Under the pieces are notes generated by a model. It did no database searches. It was not told the DNA's origin and saw nothing but the letters and a program-made list of their open reading frames with translations. Source: Thereva unica (lineage: Eukaryota; Arthropoda; Insecta; Diptera; Therevidae). From it: DNA of 64,000 nt. Of the stretch, positions 10,301 to 22,300 are shown one piece after another (the stretch's first letter is position 1; each line of letters opens with the position of its first letter). The position numbers and the translations under genes were made by a program. The stretch spans positions 3,460,501 through 3,524,500 of the forward strand of contig OX465282.1 of the NCBI GenBank assembly GCA_949987705.1. Direction: 5' to 3'.

Positions 10301-13300
10301 CTTTATATGAGTGGACAGTAGTCATTACTTTGTACCTGAAGATATGGGGTGGGAGCACGAAGTTGCTTCAATCCACCACTTCATACAAAAATTTTTGAAA
10401 TACTTGTATGAAGAGGTCGACTGAAACAACTTCATTTTCAAACAATTTCTATTCAGTCAAGCCGCGAATTTACCGCACGAATTACCGCCGTATCCAGTCG
10501 GACCTGAAAGCAAGGCGGGAACTAGGAGCGAAAACCATTAACACTCGCATTCGCACTTGGTCACGAGTATTCACGGCGTGAGTCTGGACCCGCCTTAAGA
10601 CACAAACATATTAGCTCTAAGCCAGTGACGGCGGCCGCCTGCGAGAGAATTTCCCATATCCGCGCCGCCTGGTGGTCTGTGTATTTTAAAGATTTTTCCA
10701 GTCATCAATCTGTTTGTCCCTTTAAAGTTTTCGTTGTGACCATGCACTTGTATTGACAACCTGCAATGCTGAACTTTCATCTTCGCCTGTGTGTCTGTAG
10801 GGAATAATGACGTTACCTGCACGCCACGGCCTGTCAGGCGGATACCTGAAGTCCTCACCCCCCAGTTAGACTGAGTATTGTATTGGAGTTAAGTCCTCAA
10901 TACCAATACTCATCCACGGCCTGTTTGGTGGATACCTGAAGCTCTCATCCCTCAATCAAACTGAGTATTGTGTGGCCTTCATCAGGTCGTGACTGCCAAC
11001 CTAGCCTGCAGGCGGCCTGTAAGTGAATGCGGGTATTTAGTGGAGAAACATGTTTTATTACTTAATCTAATCCAGTTTTCTAGCAATTTTACACTGTTAC
11101 ACACGAAGAAAAAAATTACGTTATATTTGCCGCGATCCCCCTCTCCCCCACGTGAGATTTGGTGAGATTCGGCTTTGGTGGAAGGCTATCGCTGTGCGGA
11201 ACCCAAAAAAGATCACTTCGTTTAGAACGGGTCGCACTCCAACGAGTTTATTAGATATTAGCAAAACTTATCTATTTAAGGTCTTTCTGACACTTATCTA
11301 AAGTTTTTCCATTTAAACAAAAAAAGGCCCGACTGAATGTTATGAAATTTTTTCAAGGCATTTTTCGTTAACATTCTTCTTTCGGCACCTCAAAGAAGTC
11401 GATATAGTTTTTGGTTCGCACGGTTTCGTGCAGGTACAAAAATCACGAACGTCGTTTAAACAAAAAAAAACGGCTCGACCGAATTTAATGAAAATCTTTT
11501 TAGATCATATTTTGGTTATTGTTTTTCGAACGGCACCTCAACTAAGTCCATAAATTACTTACGTGAGGTGATTTTTGCGATTTGTCGACCACCCCTTGGT
11601 GAGATTTCGTGAGATTTGACCTGACCCCCTCCCTCTCCCTCAATCTCACGTGAGATTTTTCAAGTTTTAAAAAATCGCGAGTATTTACACTAAAAATACG
11701 TATTTACGGTCGGAACCACAGCAAGGCGAGCCTTTCCGTAGAATATAGAACTGCAGGAAAGGCTCTCGCGTATAAAATCCGTGACGTAACCGTAGTGAAA
11801 TCTGGGTCAGTTGAGTGTCAAATTATATCTGCCCTGTTTACATTAAGATGAAATGCCATCAGCTGATTAGAATTCGGAGTGAAAGGAATGTAAAAACGGG
11901 GGGTGTTAGGAGAAGATTGATTTTATTTGAGATAAACTGATAACTTGGACTCCTTGCCCTCCTCTATTCCACTCGCTTTTCCGCTTGTAGTGGATACACA
12001 GGTACCAAAATGTGTGCACTCACTCAACAAGCTGAAATTCGCCGTATGCCTTCTTGTAGGTCTAAATTTTAAGGGCCTTTTCGCGGGTCAGTGTTACTTG
12101 TCTCTTACTCTGCAGCAATCCACGAGTCGCGCGTTTGGCTAGCCAGTAGAGACTAAACAAACGAGTAAACTTTTTGTGTATGATTTACCCATATATTTAG
12201 GCTCTAATTTCCACACAGGTCACCGGGAGGCCGTGGCCTGAAAGTTTTCGCCTCGAGGCCAAATATGGTGATACACTCACCGGCTGCCAACTGTATGGGA
12301 CCTGTAGTACAAGACAGCTGACAAAAATCGCATTTATCCTCAATTCGTGCCTGAAGATCTGAACTTCTATCCACTCTCGAGCCGTGAATTGACAGCAAGA
12401 ATTCAAGCCGTATCCACTGGGAACGGAAAGCAAGGCGCGAGCTAGGCGTGAAAACCATTCACACTCGCGTTCGCGCTTGCTCGTGGGTGCTCACGACGTG
12501 AGTCTGGAGCTGCCTTGAAGCTTTCGTTGAAGCCATGCACATTTTTGCACTTGAATTAATAATCTGCTATGCTAAGCAGTCGTTTTCGCCTGTGTGTCTG
12601 TAGGGAATCATGACTTCGCGTGAGATTGAGTGAGATTTGGCTCGACCCCCTCCCCCTAAAGGCCTCACGTAATTAATGGACGACCCCTAATCAAAAAATG
12701 AATGATTCAAATCTTGGCGATTTAAAATTTTTTTCTCTGTTAAATCGCCTCGTTTAAAGGTCATCCTGTCTCAACCGTTCCTGGTGAAAGATTCTCTGTT
12801 TATCATTTATGTACATCAAAACTTTGAGGATTTTAAACGGATTTCAAAAGGTTTTATATTTTATAACAGAACAAAAAAATAAAATATTAAAACCGCTTTC
12901 TTTCATAATGAAGAGAGAAATTTTATATACCAACATAGCTATACACAATATAAATGGCGGAGGGTGGATGGGATGGAATAAACATTGTGATAAGCTAATC
13001 TGTTTCGGTTTACCTTAAATATTTATAGCATGGCTTATGTTCTCCTCCAGGCAGGCTTGTTTTCTTTAAAGCTCTACTAGAATAATTTCCTAGATAACAT
13101 TTTAAATGATGGTATTTGAGGCTTAACTTTTATAATATTCTGATTTTATGGTCGTGGTTTTGATATCACTAAGTGGCAGTTTGCCTGCGGTTATCATCAT
13201 AACAGCTTAACTTTGAGTGCGAAATATCTGTTTTTTAATCTGGTAATTTGTTAAGGATATATTTTTTTCATATTTTTATCTTAATTAAGGATTTACTTTT

Positions 13301-16300
13301 CGTATAATATTTTGTATAAAATAGGCCACTAACTATGAAACTACGAGGTTCTCCTTCTTCCAGCGGTCCAAGCTACAATCAACGTGTCTTTCATTCAACC
13401 TCGTCTTGAATCCAAATCGTTTATCTGGTCTGGCGCCTTGAAATACGCTTTATCATGGTTCGATAAAGTCATCTAACTCATTGACGATGACAGCTTTTCC
13501 TCTTCCTTCGACCCATTGAGCCACCGTAGAAATTTTGCATCGCTGCAAAAATGTTATCGCTAATACTTTCCCCATTGCTAGTATAAAAGCAGTCACAAGT
13601 CACAACGTCATCAGAAGTGTGTGATGAGTTTCAATTCGGAACAATTTAGTACAACGCATTACGTGACCGCGAATACAAATAGTTGGCTGTGGCAGCCTTC
13701 CTGGACAAAAAAGGCGCCTTAAACAACGTCAGCTCCAAGGCTACCCAGGTAGCCCTAGCGGAATTCGGCATCCACAGTGGTTTTAGTCAATGGACCCATC
13801 GCATGCTCATCCGCAGTAGCTTAGCCAACAGCAGTGCAGTAAAGATGACGTGCCAAGCGAGGAGTCCTCTCCATACATGGTAATCTCGCTCTTTTCAGCT
13901 ATGATTAGGCCAGTGCCCGTTCTTGCCAAAAACTATAACAAATACAGACTAGGTCAATTCCAAAGAGGGGCGCTTCTCGAAAATAATATATAGGGTGTGT
14001 TTCTTTATTCATTCCGTAGAAGGAATAGACAGAAAATGCGTTTCTTTATTCATTCCCAAGTTTCGAATTGACAGATGACGCGTTTCTTTATTTATTCGGA
14101 ATATTCGGAATGTATTCTTTTTAAACTACCTCTTGAGGTGGAACACTTTTAGATTAAAGGAATTATCCTTTCTAATATAACATAATATAAATATACTACT
14201 GTCAAAATTGTGTCATTTGGCAAGAAAGCGGCAGCCGTGGCCCTTGGTAATTATTTATTTGTTATCATTTTTAAAAGTATTTCTAATAATAATAATAATT
14301 TCAGATATGGATAATAATAATTTCAAATGGACCCCAGGAGACATCAAATGTCTAATCTTATTATAGTTTACATATAGGTCCCACAATATTTTTAAAATAC
14401 ACAACTTTTTTGAATAAATCACAATTTTTATTCAGTTCGTTTACTGTCATTCCCGGTGCGTTTCTTTATTCAGTCTATTCCGAATATTCCAAACAAGTAT
14501 TTGTTTTATTCTATTCCTTCTATGGAATGAGTAAAGAAACACACCCATAGAGTGAGTCCAAAATGCATCACTGCGGTGTCACTGCAGAATTCAGAAACTG
14601 GAAGTCTGTAGCTGAATTTTGCAGTGATACCGAACGGATGAATTTTGGAAATAACCAATATTCTGGTCCTATTCTGTAACTAGCTTAGCTACTGATATAT
14701 CAGGCAGCAGGCAACCTGTGCGGCCCTTACGCTACTACTAGAAGCGAGCTGCTGGATGTAAAAGATGTATGGAGGCTACAATATACTGCGCTCTCTACCA
14801 CTGACTTTTACTTAATTTTAACCCAACTTTCGATGTTTAGATCCCAGTTCTATACATAGGCAGCTCCAAATCAGAGACGGGTGTTTTCTCGCTCTCATTA
14901 AACCTTCAAAAATTGAATCTTCAAACCATACCTAGAAATACTGGCGAAGACAAGATCAGGGAGCCAGAGTAATTCTGTTATCTGATAGCCTATCGACTAT
15001 TAAGGCAAGTGGTGTATATAACGTCCAAGTTTGTCGAAATATGTCCCAAGGAGCTCTTGCTTCGGGAAGTATAGAAGAGAATAGAAAAGGGTTATAGTGG
15101 CTACCGTTATGGTTTCTAGCTTTACGAAAAATACGCAATTATGTAAATGAATAAATGAATATAATTAATAATAATAATGTATAAATGTAATTTACTTATT
15201 CTAAATCAACAAAAATCCATATAAAGATTAAACTAGAAGTATTCGCCACTCAATTTATAAACATTAGGACAAAATTTTCTAGCTAAAATATCATAGGCTA
15301 CATTCGAATGCATCTTTACAGGAACTTTAAAGCTATACTTATTCCACAAATGAATCGCTATCGACTTATTTACTTTGTGAACAGCATCACTTGCTAATTC
15401 CTTAACAAAGAATCGTTGCCAATTGCCAGCATTGATCGGATAAAATGTCTCAACTGGTAAAACTTTAAAACCAAAACATCTTTCCCTTGTCATAAGCCGT
15501 ATATCATTAGTTCGGCAGATTTCTCTTAGAGTGCGTGTTATAGCAGCTGAGCCACTGTTACCCAATAGTTCGTCATTAAAATTTACTATAAAATTTCTCA
15601 AGCAATGTTCAACTATTTCATGACCAAAATCATCATGATCAAAATTCATAGCACCAGCACCAACAATGGTTAATCCTACTGCGCCTGCGTAGTTTGGTCG
15701 TAAATGCTCCAAGCTTTCTTGTACTATAACATCAAGATCTAGATACGTTCCACCATATTTCCATAGGTTTAAGTATCTGAGAAATTCAGACGTATGAACG
15801 ACGAGATGTTTCGACCGAAATAGTTTCCCATATGCCAGCCAATCATACATTGGCGTATCAGCTGCATATGACCAAAGATTAACAGTTCTAAATTGGACGT
15901 TCGTATATAATCGTAGTATGTCCACAACAGTTGAATTAGATGCTTCTGGAAGATATGTTGTTGATGTAAATGTTACAAAGATATCACTATTCGGATTAGC
16001 TCTAGCTGCCGATTCTATAGCGCATGCTTGTCTAGATGTTAGTTCAAGTTTCGGTGTTTTTCGGCATGTTGTATCGTGAAAAAATATGCTTTTACCAAAT
16101 TCTGGTTGCTTCTTGCTTAGCAGGATGTCTTCTATTCGATGGATTTCGTTTTCACGTAAATCATAGTCGGCAAAGCAGTTTTCTAGAGGTTTCGGCAATG
16201 CAGTGTTCGATGTTGACCAATGTAAGACATAAATTATGACTGATATAAGACCTAAAGTGAAGACTATTCTTCGTTTGAAGTTTCGTTTCAAAACTAATCT

Positions 16301-19300
16301 CTTGAAAAGCAATTCCATCTAAAATGTAATCTGGTAAGCTAAAGACACTTCTATTAAGTTGTTTAATAGTAGTAACAAACCTTAAATTGAATTATTTGTT
16401 ATCATTTGGATATTGATTGATACTTAAAAATCGTTTCGATACTTTCATAATTCATTAGTATGTCATTTTTGTTTGTTTTTGTAAAATACGATAACTTGAC
16501 TACTGTGATTATTTATCGACAGTAAATTTTAGCTTGTTATTGAAATCTAAATAGTTCTTCTAAATAACCAATATGGCATTCGGATCGTGTCCCGTCGGTG
16601 TGGAAGAAAGCGATCGTTGTACGACAGTCGGGAATGCAAGAATTATCGCAGTATTAGTCTCCTTTTGATCGTTGGCGTCGCTCGGTTTTTTGCGAAAATC
16701 ATACAAGCGAAACTATAGAAACACCAAGATCAAACGAGCCGCAAAGAACAACCGGGATTTAGACCTCATCGAGAATGCATTGATAAAAAATTCGCTATCC
16801 GTCAGGTAATAAAAGAAATAATTCTTTGCGGCAAACGAACTGTCATCGTTTTCATCGATTTCAAAACCGCTTTCTATTGCATTGATTGGAACAGCTTGTG
16901 GAGAGCGTTGGAAACCGAACCACGTGCCATTGAAAATCATCCAACATCCCAAGCGTCGTACGATGGCCCAACCAGCAGCGTTCGTATTCGAAGAGACTTA
17001 TCCGAGGAATTCCTGATTCAAACAAGTATCCGGCAAGAAGGCGTCGCTTCGCCACTTCTCTTCAACGTTGTGATCGACGCGTGAAGTATTCGACGGACGA
17101 CGCGAAGCTCGATACGACGACAACAACTTCGTCACCCGCTTGATGTTCTCCGAAAATACCGATAGAGATAGATGCCGAAGCGACGGACATATAATGCAGG
17201 GTATCCGTTGCGTGAACGTCCCGCTTGAACCGCCAGCGAACGGATCAACGAAGAAGAAAACGTATAGTGCCTTCGTACGCGTTTCACTGTCTCAATAACA
17301 GGAATATCTTGTACCCTGGCCAGTAGTTCTGTTTGGAGGACATTGGAAGAATCTGATTCTCTGATTTAAAGTCATCTTTGTGTCGAACTACTGTAACGAA
17401 ACAGTACGCTACCACTGTAAATACAAAACGAAAGTACGTCACCGCTGTTAAACCACGAGACTAAACAGTTGAAATCAGTCAATGGAAGCGTTCATTCCTC
17501 TGCCGGATGACTGGACAAAACTATAGGAAAGTTGATGCAATGGTACACTGACAAACCGAAAAAACAACAAACTGCAGAAGAGTTGTTCTGGACAAACTGA
17601 AAACCAACAGAACCACGGAAAGTTCATCCGGTGGTAAACTGAAAAATCGACAAATATAGACAATATTACCACTAACCAATCGGGTTACCACGAGATCATT
17701 GATCCAGTGGTAACCCGCAAACCTAGGTCTAGGTGTAAGGCTCCTGACTACCATCCCATAGGTCCCGGGTTCGAACCCCGGCAGCGCCACGGTCCTTCGC
17801 CTTTGCCACTTTCCCACCTACATAATTTTCCTTCTTTCTTCTTCTTGATTCCTCCTGTCATAGCTTTCCCCAGTCCTTCCCCGTTCCACCAAGCGCATGT
17901 CATCTTTTTTTTTGATGAGATTCAACTCTTTTCAGGGGGCATAACACTCCAGAAATTGTTTCTCGATGCCCCGATGTCAGAGTGACGATAGTAATGGTTG
18001 GGAGTAGATGGAATAAAATATAGCGGCTAGGTTGTGGCAGTTCCTACCTTCAGCTTCACTCTCTCTCTACCCTCTATCTTCCGACTAGAGGTGCTATTCG
18101 ACATTGCATTTTATACGAAAAAATAGATTGTCAACAGTACAAAGGGCCTTTCCCTAAGCCTCTAGTCTATCACATAAAAAAAAATCATAGTGAACAAATA
18201 CATCTACCACACAGATAAGCACGTTCCCGCTACAGGCATGTCGTTTTACCAATCGGTCCCCCAACTAAGTACTAACCACGTCCAATTCTGCTTGACTTCT
18301 GTAATCGAACGAGAACCGGTACTGAGTATGCTAATGGCAACCCTTTAGATCTCTAAAACACATACACAGCATTACATTTGTCGAAGAGAATATGAGTGGA
18401 TTCGTTACGTATGAACGAACGGACCTGATAAGGACATACTTCGAGGTGACAGGTATGATGAAATAGATTTGGGGTATATATCTGACACAGTGACTCCGTT
18501 TACCTAACGATCTTCGCCACACGATATCTGATAATATGAGTCCTCAGATGACTATGGGCGACAATTTCTCAGTTAGACCAGTTCGCTACCTTTAATTTCT
18601 CAGGATGGAGTAGCCTAGCGCGGGCGAAAAGTAATTGCCCGTTTATGATAATGTGGTGTTACACATGAGAGGTTCAAATTAGTCGATTGGGGGGTTAACT
18701 AGGGATATTTCGTGAAAAACTCTATATGCAAGATTGAAAGTTGATATGAAATACTCTCGCGTCTAATGTCTAATCTAATGTCTGTAGATTAGTGAATAAG
18801 TCGACTCACACCAGGATTGATGAGCCATTGGTGTGATAACCAGAGTTACTCGGGAGTTATTACCGAGATTTTCTTGAAGGTTCCGTTTATTCTTAAAACT
18901 CACTTAACATTTTATTATTTTTCAAGTTATTTTGAATTCAATTCCAACAACTTCAAAGCATTATGCTGAATAAGATTTTAACCATTCCCACAATGTATTT
19001 TTCTGACATCTCGAAACTCCTGGTTATTTTCCTTTATATATTTTACCCTCCCAAGTCCCAACCAACCAATTTCACATTCCATACTTATGCGTCTCCAGAC
19101 CCCCTTTCAATGTATCAAAAGAAAAAAGCTAAATATTTGCGAGTAGTACACATGTCACGTATTTTGAAAATCCTAACCAAATCTCAATATACCATAACGA
19201 CTTGCGAGCATATATAGCATATCATATATACACCGCCATTCGCCCTTCAGGTTTGTTTAGACCAAGTAGCAACTGAAATGTCCCCTTTATTACTTCCACC

Positions 19301-22300
19301 CCCCACCCATAAATTAAAACCCTGGTTTCATCTCTCTGTATTTTTTTTCCATGGTTGTTGTACGTAATACAATCGACCGTAACGACGTCTGCCTGATACT
19401 GTTTAATATGGGTAGTATTAACCTGACAGTTTCATGAGGCAATATAGAGAAAACCCTTATCACACATATGTACAATGGCCGTGGCATAGGCCCTTGTGCT
19501 CTGAAATTGTTTCAATATAACTCTTGTTGTTGTTGCTATTCCCGATGGCTGGTGCTAAACCAAAATTTAATTAAAATGTCAAAATGAAGAATTGTTTGAT
19601 GATTGCTAGTTCAAGAGTTATGCCTTCTTTCTGGATGTTTAGTTCTTATAGCTTGTATGTTTGTGCGAATGTTGTTATGTAGTAGATCTTAAGTGTATTC
19701 GATTTTATGTTCATAATTTGCTGACTAACTTCTTATTTAATTTTTTACCAGCAGCCCACGTGGCGACTTTGGGGTGAGGAACGTGAGAAGGATGCCATTT
19801 TTACTGTTTATCTTAAGAAGGTGCGGTATCATCGGCCGACACCAAGTGCAAATCATGTAAGTGGATACAAATTTAATTGTTCTTTTGTTTAAATTTTAAT
19901 TTTAGTCAATAGAACATAATTCAGTTGATTACATTTGAGGAAAAAGTCCTTAGAATACAAGCTAGTTTAAAGTTGATAGATACTACATTTGGTGGCGGCA
20001 GCATAGCACCGCCACCGAGTTTTCAAGAAGTTAGCAGAGCCATAACCCGACTCAAAAACAACAAGGCCTCGGGTACAGATGGCATTCCAGCGGTGCTGGT
20101 TAAATATGGCGGGCCTACATTACACCAAACGATTCATGAATTAATTATGCAAGAATGGGAGCGGGAAGCAATGCCAGAAGACTGGAGAAAAGGCATCCTC
20201 TGCCCGGTACATAAAAAAGGAGATATCACAACGATCAGATTTTCACCTTGCGGCAGGCTATGGAAAAGTGTCGAGAGTTTCAAAACTCAATTCAACATCT
20301 CTTCATAGACTTTAAAGCCGCCTATGATAGCCAGGGACGGATTGGCCCCCCTTAGTGGCCGTCTATATCACCGTCTGTGCAGTACTTTCGCGAGTCAATG
20401 CTAATTTCGCATGGAACCTGGACCGGACCGTGCAATAGGCGCGCACCGTGCTAATTTCTCCTCTACCTTTGGGCTCGATTTAGGCCCAGCTCTGAGAAAT
20501 ACTTCTCAGGCGGGGAGGGCGGTCGGCCGAAGGCGAGCTCAATGCGGACAAGAGAGGCGAGGAAGAGGAAAGGCCAAATTCGAGCCGATCTTCGTGAGCG
20601 TGTTTTTTTGTTTTTTTTTGATAGACTAGAGGCTTAGGGAAAAGCCCTTTGTATTGTCGACAATCTATCATTTTCGTACACTCAACCTCCGGCCCACCGG
20701 CGCCCCGGCCCTTCGAGTATTTACTAGATCACCATAGTACCATTGCTCCGCTCGGATCTTCACCTACCGAACGGCTCACCTCTTTGTTCACCTGGTAGTC
20801 TGCTTCATGCGTCACAGCCTTTAACAGCTAGTTAGCGGGATTCTCTTGTTTCAAGAGGGATAACACTCTGACGAGGCTGTCTCCTGCTAACCCAGACTAT
20901 TGTGGCTCAGCTTATCCTTAACCTATCATATATGTTTTCTATCTTCGAGCTAAGCTTACTACCAGATATTGCACCATGAACATGGCGGACTGGTAGTACC
21001 TGGTGTGACACCTAAGCTTAGACTCTTCCACAAAAAAAAAATTCGTTAAGATATCTGCTAACTAAGCAATACAGCTATAACACAAAATCGTCTAAGTATA
21101 TTTACGAACGTGTATCCGGACGTCATCAATTACTGAGCTTCCATGCAGAGTTTACCCTCGGTTAACTCAGAGTAAGCGCCCGCACGCGGGCGAGACAAGT
21201 TTCGTTAAATCCAAGAAAACTCCAAGAAAAATGTAGGATTAAGCCGGGTTTTGCATATGCGTTTGCCGCACACAGAGCTCATACCTAAATTTTGTCCTCC
21301 AGACCCCTAACCCTGCTTAATCTCATGTATTCTTCAAACCAAGCTTGCTACTAGACATTGTACCTTGACCTTAACGACATGATAGACTGGTAGTACAAAG
21401 GGTGACTCCTAAGCTTCCTCACAACTTCGCCGATTATGTCAGTACTTTGGATTACTCTTAGGCCTTGGAAATTGTAGGACAAACGCGAGCGGATATCTGT
21501 CTAACAAACATTGGATCAATTCTTGATTGGAGCCGCAAGAATTCCAATGCTTTCAAAACTTTCTTTTTTTCAAGAAAACTTTCATCATGTCCCATACGTG
21601 TCAATAGACGGAGTAAAGCTAATGACTGACCCATCCCTTAACATTCTAGGCTTGCCCATCTTTTGACACCAAGGCTTTGCAGTGAACACATATTCTCCAA
21701 AGCGCCAAACAAGCGTCAAAGTACACCAACTTGGAATTCATTTCTAAAAAGAACAACTCGCCTTTGGAACAATCTTTAATAGTCAGTATTTTTGCTACAA
21801 CGTCCAAGAGTTCAAACGCAGGGTTCATCGCCGTCTCCTTCAACATCCTATCAACTACTCATAACTCCGAACATGTTCTATCCCCGTAATAAGCTGACTT
21901 CTAGACAATTCACCATAGCGTGACCAACGACATGACGGACTGGAGTGTGATTCCTTAGCTTATAACTGCCACATAAAAAAATTCATGGTCATCTACCTTA
22001 TTTCTAGCTTCTTAACAGGCAACACGATACAACACTTGATCAAGCACTTCATTGCTTTATCCAATTTTATGCCAGCTTCAGTGGAATATTGAATAAGTCC
22101 TAAGGTCTTTTTCAAAGTACTATAGGGCACTTTATATTTACAGGAAATATGCATTAACCGTAGGGCATATTGTTATCATCAGCCCTCTTACACGAAAGTA
22201 CTCCCTTCTTCCTGTCGAAGCGATTCTATCATCAATTTTCCCTATAAAAGGGGGATTTTTTGCTACAATTTTTTGCTCTCTCTCTCGATTTAAAGTAAGA

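Noticed and set aside
18248..18338. A functional 5S rRNA gene on the - strand
   Set aside because: Several conserved positions are changed, length is reduced, and it is part of a dispersed family.
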